32,367 nt of DNA from RXIX01 sp003989075 (lineage in GTDB: Bacteria > Pseudomonadota > Gammaproteobacteria > Competibacterales > Competibacteraceae). Of this stretch, positions 1 to 6,763 are shown piece by piece. The stretch spans positions 1-32,367 of the forward strand of contig JAKOYN010000041.1 of NCBI GenBank assembly GCA_029780415.1. The letters are read 5' to 3'. Every line of letters begins with the position of its first letter. The stretch's first letter is position 1. The notes under the pieces were generated by a model. The model searched no databases. It was given only the letters and a program-made list of their open reading frames with translations, and was not told where the DNA came from. Both the position numbers and the translations under genes were made by a program.

Positions 1-192
1 GCCGGCCAACATCAGGCCCGCTACCCCAAACGGGGCCCGACAAATCACATCGAGCGCTTCAACAACACCCTGCGCCAACGCCTCGGGCGTCTGGTGCGTA
101 AAACACTGTCCTTCTCCAAATCCCTTCACATGCATGAGAACGTCATCCAACTCTTCTTGCATCAGTACAATTTAACCTGCTCTCCTCTGTGA
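1..192 (+). CDS. IS1-family transposase, C-terminal 63 residues (gene continues to the left)
   Basis: The frame is open from base 1 to a TGA at 190-192. It encodes a stretch with HIERFNNTLRQR and LVRKTLSFSKS, which are hallmark sequences of the IS1 InsB-type DDE transposase C-terminus. The catalytic part lies outside the window, so completeness cannot be judged. The transposase would catalyse cut or copy transposition of its own element. The TGA is in the same frame as the restriction-gene fragment that follows, with only 30 bp between that stop and the fragment's first possible start. Confidence 0.85.
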   Translation, partial: AGQHQARYPKRGPTNHIERFNNTLRQRLGRLVRKTLSFSKSLHMHENVIQLFLHQYNLTCSPL

Positions 193-202
193 GCCACTAC
201 CC
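1..202 (+). mobile_element. Right end of an IS1-like insertion sequence
   Basis: This is the transposase tail plus about 10 bp. Read on the minus strand, the sequence inward from about position 202 begins GGTAGTGGCTCACAG, the kind of GGT-rich terminus expected for an IS1-type inverted repeat. Sequence homologous to a Type III Res protein begins immediately beyond it. The exact end (200-203) is inferred; the other end and the target duplication are off the window. Confidence 0.6.
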
Positions 203-645
203 GGCATTGCCATATCAATTGGGTGGTGCTTGACAGTGATTGGGAAGCCGAATTCTGCCGCGTCGCCGAAGCGCACCCCAAGGTACGCGCCTACGTCAAG
301 AACCATGGCCTTGGGTTTGAAGTGCCGTATCGCTACGGCTCGGAAACGCGCAAATACCTGCCCGATTTCATCGTGCTGGTCGATGACGGCAAGGGGCCGG
401 ATGACCTGTTGCGCCTGATCGTTGAAATCAAGGGCTATCGGCGTGAGGATGCCAAGGAAAAGAAATCGACTATGGATACTTATTGGGTGCCTGGTGTGAA
501 TCAACTTGGCGGGTATGGCCGCTGGGCGTTTGCTGAGTTTACTGATATGTTCGAGATGCAGGATGATTTTGCCAGGAAGGTCGAGAGCGAATTCAACAAG
601 ATGATTGAGGCTGCGGCACTGAAGGCTGCGGGTCGGAAAGCATAA
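203..645 (+). pseudogene. res: Type III restriction subunit Res, C-terminal nuclease fragment truncated by the IS
   Basis: The readable part begins at the IS junction (the frame includes HINWVVLDSDWEAE). A GTG at 223 could start a 140-residue product. The sequence PDFIVLVDD followed by VEIKGY fits the PD-(D/E)XK nuclease core found at the C-terminus of Res subunits of the large DEAD/DEAH helicase-nuclease type. The helicase part (about 700 or more residues in the family) is missing here. Either it lies beyond the IS to the left or it is lost. The stop at 643-645 is 2 bp before the mod start, so res and mod were one operon in the order res-mod. An isolated nuclease tail without the ATP-dependent helicase should not restrict DNA. 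The family call is firm; loss of function is inferred. Confidence 0.8.
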
Positions 646-917
646 TCATGGCTAAAAAAGTTGAGCAGCTTACCCACGACGACGCCAAGCGCAAGAATAT
701 TCCCACTGCTGAATATCAGTCGGTGCTGGACGATAACCAGAAGAACCCCAAGCAGGTGCGCTATCCGCGCAATACCGATCTTGATCCGCAACTGGTCTGG
801 CGCGGTAAGGATGAGCGGGATTGGTCCGATCTCGTTGTTTCTGCGCCGCCGCTCTACATTCAGGAAAAGGTTCACCCCAAGGCGCTCATTGATGATCTGT
901 TGCGCCACAGCCGCGAA

Positions 918-955
918 CTCCCCTCGCCCAGCGGGAGAGGGGCCGGGGGTGAGGG
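918..955 (+). repeat. Palindromic dispersed repeat inserted in frame in mod
   Basis: The G/C-rich stretch contains CCCTCGCCCAGCGGGAGAGG followed by GGTGAGGG. This is the CCCTCACCC/GGGAGAGGG type of intragenic palindrome scattered through many proteobacterial genomes. It adds the low-complexity peptide LPSPSGRGAGGEG between DLLRHSRE and FEQFSLFADFNG, where Mod homologues have a short variable linker. It keeps the frame. Confidence 0.7.
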
Positions 956-2380
956 CGCTTTTGAGCAGTTCAGCTTGTTCGCCGATTTCAACGGTATTCC
1001 CAAGGACGCCGACAAGACCGACTTCTATCAGCACGATCAGAACTGGACCAACCGCATGATCCTCGGCGATTCGCTGCAGGTCATGGCCAGCCTTGCAGAG
1101 CGCGAAGGGCTGCGCGGCAAGGTGCAGTGCATCTATTTCGATCCGCCCTACGGCATCAAATTCAACAGCAACTTCCAGTGGTCCACCACCAGCCGCGATG
1201 TGAAAGACGGCAAGACCGATCACATCACCCGCGAGCCGGAACAGGTCAAGGCATTCCGCGATACGTGGCGCGATGGCATTCATTCCTATCTCACCTACCT
1301 GCGCGACCGGCTGACAGTGGCGCGCGATCTGTTGACGGATTCGGGTTCAATCTTCGTGCAGATTGGAGATGAGAATGTGCATCGGGTTCGGGCGGTGATG
1401 GATGAGGTTTTTGGGGATGAAAATTTTGTTGTTTTAATCACTGTTCAAAAAACCGGTGCTCAACCAAGTGAACTGCTTGCCAGTGTTGCGGATTACATCA
1501 TCTGGTATGCGAAAGATATTTCGCAGGTCAAATCGAGACTGCTATACCGCCCAAAGGAGCAGGGTATCGGGCACGGTAGCGGCGGGAGATACACGCTGAA
1601 GGATGATGATGACCGATGGTATCGACATACAATACTTACTTCGTCTCGCCCGCCAGGCAGTTTTCCCGTTGAGTTTAATGGAAGAACTTACATTCCACAG
1701 GGTCGATACTGGACAACTGGCGAGGTTGGAATCGCCAAGCTAATAAAAGGAGGGCGGGTTGAGTCCTCAGGGAAAATGATCAATTACAAGCGCTACCTTG
1801 ATGACTTTCCTGCCTATCCACTGACATCAATTTGGACTGAAGTTGCTGGCAGTCCCGACAAGTTATATGTTGTCCAGACGAGTCCCGCTGTAATCCAACG
1901 CTGCATCCTGATGGCCACCGACCCCGGCGATCTTGTTCTCGATCCCACCTGCGGCTCCGGCACCACCGCCACTGTCGCCGAGCAATGGGGCCGCCGCTGG
2001 ATCACCATCGACACCTCGCGCGTCGCGCTGGCCCTGGCCCGTGCCCGCATCATGGGTGCCCGCTATCCCTACTATCTGCTGGCCGATTCCCGCGAAGGGC
2101 AGATGAAAGAGGCCGAAGTCACGCGCACCGCGCCGAGTTCGCAGCCGACCCACGGCAACATCCGCCATGGTTTCGTCTATGAGCGCGTGCCGCACATCAC
2201 CCTGAAATCCATCGCCAACAATGCCGAAATCGACGTGATTTGGGACAAATGGCAACAGACGCTGGAACCGCTGCGCGAGCAACTGAATGCAGCGCTGAAG
2301 AAGTCCTGGCAGGAATGGGAAATCCCGCGCGAACTCCCCGAATCCGTTCGTGCTGAGCTTGTCGAAGCACACCCTTCGAC

Positions 2381-2404
2381 TGTTCGACTGTTCGACTGTT
2401 CGAC
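2381..2404 (+). repeat. Three tandem copies of TGTTCGAC (8 bp) inside mod
   Basis: Perfect copies lie at 2381-2388, 2389-2396 and 2397-2404, preceded by a partial unit (TTCGAC at 2375-2380). Each unit shifts the reading frame by 2. Loss of one unit would put the C-terminal part of mod back in frame with the N-terminal part, and I see no stop codon created. This is the arrangement expected of a slippage-prone tract. Confidence 0.9.
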
Positions 2405-2410
2405 AGGCTC

Positions 2411-2424
2411 ACAGCTCACAGCTC
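2411..2424 (+). repeat. Two tandem copies of ACAGCTC (7 bp) inside mod
   Basis: Perfect copies lie at 2411-2417 and 2418-2424, next to a related AGGCTC at 2405-2410. Together they add 14 bp, which is 2 modulo 3 and accounts for the present frameshift, since the neighbouring 24 bp are frame-neutral. Gain of one unit, or loss of both, would restore the Mod frame. Confidence 0.85.
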
Positions 2425-2821
2425 AGGGCGAACGGCGGGAGATATTCACGCCGACTGGTGGCAGGCCCGCATTGCCCGACAAAAGGACATCGACGCCTCC
2501 ATCGCCGCCAAGGCCGAATTCGAATACCTCTACGACAAGCCCTACGAAAACAAGAAAGCAGTGCGTGTCGCCGGCCCCTTCACTGTTGAGAGTCTGAGTC
2601 CGCACCGCGTCTTGGGCGTCGATGAAGACGATGAACTAATCGACCCCCTGCACCAGCAGGAGACTCAACACGCGATGAAGCAAACCTTCCCGCAGATGAT
2701 TCTGGACAACCTCAAAACCGCCGGTGTGCAGCAAATCCACAAAGAAGACTGGATCAGCTTTACCTCGCTTGTCCCATGGCCGGGCGAGCTGGTGTGCGCG
2801 GAAGGGCGCTACATTGAAACC

Positions 2822-2858
2822 CCCCCTCACCCTAGCCCTCTCCCAGAGGGAGACGGGA
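2822..2858 (-). repeat. Second copy of the CCCTCACCC-type palindrome in mod, opposite orientation
   Basis: CCCTCACCCTAGCCCTCTCC followed by AGAGGGAGACGGG resembles the reverse complement of the 918-955 element. It encodes the in-frame insert PPHPSPLPEGDGT between CAEGRYIE and KRAAIFIGPEFG, and does not break the gene. Confidence 0.7.
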
Positions 2859-3539
2859 CAAAAACCGAAAAACGCGCCGCCATCTTCATCGGCCCCGAAT
2901 TCGGCACCGTCCAACGCGCAGACTTGGTGGAAGCAGCACGCGAAGCCGCCGATGCGGGTTTCGACGTACTGATTGCCTGCGCCTTCAACTACGAAGCCCA
3001 CACCACCGAGTTTGCCAAGCTCGGCAAACTGCCCGTGCTCAAAGCGCGCATGAACGCCGACCTGCACATGGCCGAAGACCTCAAGAACACCGGCAAAGGC
3101 AACCTGTTCGTGATCTTTGGCGAACCGGACATCACGCTGATCTCGGAATCCGACGACACCCTGCGCATCAAGGTCAATGGCGTCGATGTCTTCAAACCGC
3201 AGACCGGCGAAGTCATCAGCGACGGTCCCGAAGGCATCGCCTGCTGGTTCATCGACACCGACTACAACGAAGAAAGCTTCTTCGTCCGCCATGCCTACTT
3301 CCTCGGCGCCAACGATCCCTATGGCGCCTTGAAGACCACGCTGAAAGCCGAAATCGACGCCGAAGCTTGGGCCTCACTCAACAGCGACACCTCTCGCCCG
3401 TTCAAGAAACCGAAGTCCGGGCGGATCGCCGTCAAGGTCATCAATCACCTCGGCGATGAAGTGATGAAAGTATTCCGGGTGCCATGAGACAAATTTGCAT
3501 TGACGGACGTTCACGGCCCAGCCGCGAACGTCCCGACGA

Positions 3540-4613
3540 TTAACCCGCCTTACGCCCCGGCAATACATCCTTAAGCTTGGCGTGAGCCTCGCGCAGCATC
3601 GCCTCAGTGGTAGCCCAATTGACGCAGGCATCGGTGACCGAAACACCATACTTGAGCTGCTTGAGATCAGCGGGAATCGGCTGATTGCCAGCGCCGATAT
3701 TGCTCTCGATCATCAGCCCGACAATGGAGCGGTTGCCTTCCATGATCTGATGCACACAGTCGCGCATCACCAGCGGCTGCATGGTTGGATCCTTGAAGGA
3801 ATTGGCGTGGCTGCAATCGACCACGATGTTTTCCGGCAGCTTCTTATCGCGCAGCGCTTTCTCACACAGGGCAATCGACACCGAGTCATAGTTGGGCCGG
3901 TCACCGCCGCGCAGCACCATATGGCCGTAGCGGTTGCCACCGGTGCGAATCACCGCCGACTGACCCAACTGATTGATGCCCAGAAAACTGTGCGGGCTGG
4001 CGACCGACTGCAGGGCGTTGATCGCCACGTCCAGGCTGCCGTTGGTGCCGTTCTTGAAGCCAACCGGAGTGGACAGGCCGCTGGCGATTTCGCGGTGGGT
4101 CTGCGATTCAGTGGTGCGCGCGCCAATCGCCGTCCAGGTGATCAGATCATGGATGTACTGCGGAATGATGGGGTCGAGCGCCTCGGTGCCGGCCGGCAAG
4201 CCCATTTCCGCCAGATCGAGCAGCAGGCTGCGCGCCAGTTGCAGACCCTCCTCGATGCGGAAGCTGTCATCCATGCGCGGGTCGTTGATCAACCCCTTCC
4301 AGCCGACCGTGGTGCGTGGCTTCTCGAAATAGACACGCATGATCACAAACAGGGTTTCCTGCACCTCATCGGCGAGGGCCTTGAGACGCAGGGCATAATC
4401 GCGGGCCGCAGCGACATCGTGGATCGAGCAGGGACCGACCACCACGAACAGCCGTGGATCCTGGCGATCAAGGATGTTCTGCACCACCTGGCGGCCTTCG
4501 AGCACGGTGATTTCAGCGGCCTCGCTCATCGGCAGGCGCTGCTTGATGTCATCGGGCGTCAGCAGCACATCCTGGGCGGTGACATTGATGTTGTTGATCA
4601 GATTGGGGCGCAT
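3540..4613 (-). CDS. aroG: Class I 3-deoxy-7-phosphoheptulonate (DAHP) synthase
   Basis: The enzyme condenses phosphoenolpyruvate with erythrose 4-phosphate, the first step of the shikimate pathway. The protein has 357 residues, the usual length of AroF/AroG/AroH enzymes. It shows VVGPCSIHD, the substrate-binding KPRTTVGWKGLINDP, ESQTHREIASGLSTPVGFKNGT, and the metal-site stretch VDCSHANS. The ATG at 4611-4613 is chosen because CAGGAAAT precedes it at good distance and the family begins near this point (MRPNLINNINV). The frame also runs upstream to 4709 without a stop, which I regard as GC-rich read-through. Which paralogue (Phe-, Tyr- or Trp-sensitive) it is cannot be told, so aroG is a label of convenience. 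A tnpB element sits directly upstream and may have displaced the native promoter. Confidence 0.93.
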   Translation of the reverse strand: MRPNLINNINVTAQDVLLTPDDIKQRLPMSEAAEITVLEGRQVVQNILDRQDPRLFVVVGPCSIHDVAAARDYALRLKALADEVQETLFVIMRVYFEKPRTTVGWKGLINDPRMDDSFRIEEGLQLARSLLLDLAEMGLPAGTEALDPIIPQYIHDLITWTAIGARTTESQTHREIASGLSTPVGFKNGTNGSLDVAINALQSVASPHSFLGINQLGQSAVIRTGGNRYGHMVLRGGDRPNYDSVSIALCEKALRDKKLPENIVVDCSHANSFKDPTMQPLVMRDCVHQIMEGNRSIVGLMIESNIGAGNQPIPADLKQLKYGVSVTDACVNWATTEAMLREAHAKLKDVLPGRKAG

Positions 4614-4644
4614 GGGATTTCCTGCAGAGAGTGAACGGGGAAGT

Positions 4645-4685
4645 CCGGTGCGGCGGGCGGCCAGGCCGCGCCACGGTGCCACCGG
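4645..4685 (-). promoter_or_regulatory. Strong stem-loop in the leader of the DAHP synthase gene
   Basis: The outer arms CCGGTG and CACCGG enclose a very GC-rich inner stem around CCAGG, about 30 bp upstream of the ribosome-binding site. It could influence transcription or translation of the aro gene. It has no T-tract and no clear leader peptide with clustered aromatic codons, so attenuation is not demonstrated. Confidence 0.3.
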
Positions 4686-4850
4686 CTGGAACGCGAAATG
4701 TTGAGTCAATTACCCTGCCGTAAACGACGGGGCTTGCGGCTATGCTCGGACAATCCATTGTCGTCATTGCACGCCACGATAGGCTTATTGACATGAGCCC
4801 GTGCAGCGATATTGATCGCCGCGTTTTGATCCGCATTCGCAACGCGGCCA
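4681..4850 (-). ncRNA. Predicted omega (guide) RNA of the TnpB element, boundaries approximate
   Basis: In IS200/IS605 elements the TnpB guide RNA is made from the 3' end of tnpB through the right end of the element, and its guide is the flanking host sequence. Here a hairpin lies at 4713-4732 (CCCCGTCG, loop TTTA, CGGCAGGG), inside the last codons of tnpB. It is followed on the minus strand by TAATTGACTCAA, a plausible right end at 4701. The guide would then be the minus-strand sequence of 4700-4681, CATTTCGCGTTCCAGCCGGT, from the leader of the DAHP synthase gene. The 5' boundary is a guess based on the family. Confidence 0.4.
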
Positions 4851-5950
4851 CAGGCGACACATTGAAAACGGGATTGGGTTTTGCGATTGGCTTTTTCAGT
4901 ATGCCCACAGGCCGCGCATTGGCGCGAGGTATTGCGGGGATTAACATACTGAACGGCAACGCCTTCCCGCTTCGCTTTGTACTCGATAAACGATTGAAGC
5001 TGAAAGAACGACCAACCGCTGTGTTTGGCCCTGTCGGATTTCCGTACCGTGGTCCGTTCGCGGATGTATTTAAGCTGTTCCAGCTTGATCCCGCGCCCGG
5101 TGTCTTTGGCTTTCTCGACGAGCTTCCTGGAAATAACGTGGTTTTGATTTCTTCTGAATCGCGATTCGTTGCGCCGAATCCGTTGCAGGTGGCGACGGGC
5201 CGACCGCGAGCCATTGGCTTGCAGGGCTTTTCTAAGTTCATGGTAGCGACGGCGGGTATTCTCCACCGCTTCGCCAGAGAACGATTCGCCGTCAGAGTCG
5301 TTGGCAATCTGAACAATACCCAAATCAACGCCGATAAAGCCGTTGGGGTCTATCGGCGGCGCGGTTGGGGTTTCAATCACCACCAGCACATAGAACACCC
5401 CGTCCACCAGAACCAGATCGGCTTGCCCATGTCCACGGCCCATGTGCAGGCGCTGGTAATCGCCCATTTGCATCGCTACGGTCAGCCGTCCCTGCACGGT
5501 CAGAATACTGACCGCCTCCAAGCCTTTGAAGCTCAGAATTCGTTGGTCGTAAACGACTGCGCCGGCGGGTTTGAAAAAGCACTGCTTGGATTTATCACGC
5601 TTGTAGGCGTCAACGACTTTGGCAATCGCTCGAATGGTCAACTGCGCCGACAAGCCAAACTGTTTGCGAACGGGGTCATACATCTGTTTCTGCAAAACAA
5701 ACTTGGACGCGCACTGTTCCCGAAACGCCACTTCGGCAATGCAGTTACACGCTTCATTGAAGACCCGCATGGTGTCTTTCAGCGCCGCGTACTGGGCAGC
5801 ATCAGGGAGCAGTTTGATTTGCAGGACGGTCTTCATATTGATTTTTATATTCACAAAGGAATATCAATGTCAAATCAACCGGCGTCTGACCGTGCTGCGC
5901 ACGGTGCGCTATCCCTCCCCGCCCTGACCTGTACTGAGCGAAGCCGAAGT
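4701..5950 (-). mobile_element. IS200/IS605-group element carrying only tnpB; left end uncertain
   Basis: There is no tnpA (Y1 transposase) beside tnpB, so the element is non-autonomous or a relic. The right end is proposed at a TCAA tetranucleotide (minus strand 4704-4701) after a terminal hairpin. Upstream of tnpB a perfect 7-bp hairpin at 5889-5905 (ACCGTGC TGC GCACGGT) is a candidate left-end structure. The precise left junction cannot be fixed and may lie between about 5906 and 5960, where another repeat begins. Confidence 0.6.
4706..5836 (-). CDS. tnpB: TnpB, RNA-guided DNA endonuclease of IS200/IS605 type
   Basis: The 376-residue protein has the TnpB layout: an N-terminal OrfB-type domain, a RuvC-like nuclease with D171 (GVDLGI), E253 (IKLEQL) and D336 (ADQNAAINI), and a zinc-finger insert with CAAC at 307-310 and CVAC at 326-329. 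All three catalytic acids and four cysteines are present, so it looks catalytically intact and is not a dead TldR-type derivative. TnpB cleaves DNA matched by its omega RNA next to a short motif, which helps the element persist. The ATG at 5836 is chosen because the family begins MKTVLQIKLLP. A GTG at 5854 is an alternative, and neither has a clear ribosome-binding site. The stop is 92 bp upstream of the DAHP synthase start. Confidence 0.92.
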   Translation of the reverse strand: MKTVLQIKLLPDAAQYAALKDTMRVFNEACNCIAEVAFREQCASKFVLQKQMYDPVRKQFGLSAQLTIRAIAKVVDAYKRDKSKQCFFKPAGAVVYDQRILSFKGLEAVSILTVQGRLTVAMQMGDYQRLHMGRGHGQADLVLVDGVFYVLVVIETPTAPPIDPNGFIGVDLGIVQIANDSDGESFSGEAVENTRRRYHELRKALQANGSRSARRHLQRIRRNESRFRRNQNHVISRKLVEKAKDTGRGIKLEQLKYIRERTTVRKSDRAKHSGWSFFQLQSFIEYKAKREGVAVQYVNPRNTSRQCAACGHTEKANRKTQSRFQCVACGRVANADQNAAINIAARAHVNKPIVACNDDNGLSEHSRKPRRLRQGN

Positions 5951-5960
5951 AAGGACGGGG
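5917..5960. repeat. Imperfect palindromic repeat upstream of tnpB
   Basis: CCCCGCCCTG and AAGGACGGGG are imperfect inverse arms (8 of 10) around GTACTGAGCGAAGCCGAAGT. That core resembles a dispersed repeat of proteobacterial genomes. It may be host sequence abutting the element or part of its left end. Confidence 0.4.
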
Positions 5961-5999
5961 CCTCTCGCGCAATTCGGGTGAAACCTAAGGGAAAGCGCG

Positions 6000-6017
6000 G
6001 GATGGTGCAAGCCATCC
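6000..6017 (-). terminator. Hairpin just after the HAD phosphatase gene, weak terminator candidate
   Basis: GGATGG-TGCAAG-CCATCC forms a perfect 6-bp stem starting 11 bp past the stop of the minus-strand gene. No uridine tract follows, so intrinsic termination is doubtful. Confidence 0.3.
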
Positions 6018-6027
6018 GTGGCGCGGT

Positions 6028-6684
6028 TCAGTCGCGCAGGCTCATGATGGGCCAACCCTGGGACTGGGCATGCTCGGCCAGGGTGGCGTCGGGGTCAACC
6101 GCCACCGGATAGCTCACCTGGCTGAGCAGCGGCAGGTCATTGTGGGAATCGCTGTAGAACCAGCTTTCCGCCAGATCATGGCCGGTTTGCGCCAGCCACT
6201 CGTGCAGCCGCACGACCTTGCCGTGCTGGAAACAGGGCGTACCGGTGGCGCGCCCGGTATAGCGCCCCTCGATCAGCTCCGGCTCGGTAGCCAGCAGATG
6301 CGGCACGTTCAGGCGCGCGGCGATCGGCTCGGTGAGAAAGCGGTTGGTGGCAGTGATGATCAGCAGCACATCGCCGGCGTCTCGGTGCCGCTCCAGCAGG
6401 GCCAGCGCCTTGGGCAGCACGATCGGCTCAATCTTCTCGGCCAGAAAGCGCGCCCGCCACGCCTGCAGCTCAGCCAGAGGCCGCGCCGCCAGCGGTTGCA
6501 GCACGAAGGCCAGGAAGGCGTGAATATCGAGCGTCCCGGCGCGGTAGTCATCGTAAAAGCGCTGGTTTTCACGCGCGTAATGGGCACCATCCACCAAGTG
6601 CTGCTCTACCAGAAACTGCCCCCACAGGTGGTCGCTGTCGCCTCCCAGCAGGGTGTTGTCAAGATCGAAAATCGCCAGACTCAT
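6028..6684 (-). CDS. HAD-superfamily IB hydrolase (SerB-like phosphatase)
   Basis: The 218-residue soluble protein opens with the HAD nucleophile motif FDLDNTLL (D7 and D9). Motif II is in LLIITATN, with the lysine region in FQHGKVVRL. Motif III-type acidic residues are in WFYSDSHNDLPLL. This matches the subfamily-IB phosphatases related to phosphoserine phosphatase; some relatives act on histidinol phosphate or other small phosphomonoesters, so the substrate is open. The ATG at 6684 is preferred because the family begins MSLAIFDLDNT. An ATG at 6741 would add 19 residues of unsupported Pro/Ala-rich sequence. It lies 79 bp downstream of fis on the same strand. Confidence 0.85.
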   Translation of the reverse strand: MSLAIFDLDNTLLGGDSDHLWGQFLVEQHLVDGAHYARENQRFYDDYRAGTLDIHAFLAFVLQPLAARPLAELQAWRARFLAEKIEPIVLPKALALLERHRDAGDVLLIITATNRFLTEPIAARLNVPHLLATEPELIEGRYTGRATGTPCFQHGKVVRLHEWLAQTGHDLAESWFYSDSHNDLPLLSQVSYPVAVDPDATLAEHAQSQGWPIMSLRD

Positions 6685-6763
6685 CGCTTTGGGCTCGGTT
6701 GCAGGTTCAGCAGCAGGCAGTTGCGGACTATCCGGCAGCATAGACCGCCGCAGTTACGGTTAT

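Larger units (their letters stand above)
2344..2435 (+). repeat. Palindromic repeat with one arm split by tandem units
   Basis: The left arm (2344-2367, CCGTTCGTGCTGAGCTTGTC then GAAG) is the inverse of the right arm at 21 of 24 positions, but only if 24 bp (2381-2404) and 14 bp (2411-2424) are removed from the right arm. The loop is 2368-2373. The repeat type (GAGCTTGTCGAAG / CTTCGACAGGCTC) is common in proteobacterial genomes. Without the extra units it would encode an in-frame VRAELVEAHPSTGSGRT insertion in Mod. Confidence 0.8.
648..3487 (+). pseudogene. mod: Type III Mod N6-adenine DNA methyltransferase, frameshifted at a tandem-repeat tract (possible phase-OFF state)
   Basis: The first frame (648-2597, 649 residues) carries the beta-class order: catalytic motif IV DPPY at residues 165-168, a variable target-recognition region (about 240-415), then the S-adenosylmethionine motif DPTCGSGTT from residue 432. 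After about residue 585 the product runs into unrelated sequence. The true continuation (IHADWWQARIARQKDIDASI, then VRVAGPFTVESLSPHRVLG) lies in another frame, open from 2357 to 3487 and ending VMKVFRVP. Joined, the protein would be about 940 residues, a normal size for this Mod family. The frame change falls inside a palindromic repeat with tandem 8-bp and 7-bp units (2381-2424). Two other palindromic repeats are inserted in frame (918-955 and 2822-2858). As it stands the gene gives a protein lacking its C-terminal third. It may be dead, or switchable by slippage. Confidence 0.85.

Noticed and set aside
2344..2435. Programmed ribosomal frameshifting in mod
   Set aside because: There is no slippery heptamer of the usual kind at the junction, while the tandem insertions in one palindrome arm fully explain the frame change at DNA level.
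2561..3487. A separate 308-residue gene after mod
   Set aside because: Its sequence is the direct continuation of Mod, open in that frame well before 2561. It is the C-terminal part of the frameshifted gene, not an independent gene.
3582..4634. Plus-strand open frame of 350 codons opposite the DAHP synthase gene
   Set aside because: It lacks any family signature and mirrors the conserved minus-strand gene.
4614..4709. N-terminal extension of DAHP synthase by 32 residues
   Set aside because: It begins with TTG at the proposed IS junction and has no ribosome-binding site. The ATG at 4613 has both a good site and the family N-terminus.
4706..5836. TnpB as a nuclease-dead regulator of the neighbouring aro gene
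   Set aside because: D171, E253 and D336 and the four zinc cysteines are all present, so loss of nuclease activity is not supported.
4742..6112. Plus-strand open frame of 456 codons opposite tnpB
   Set aside because: TnpB with all catalytic motifs lies on the minus strand. The plus frame runs through both the element's upstream end and a repeat and resembles nothing known.
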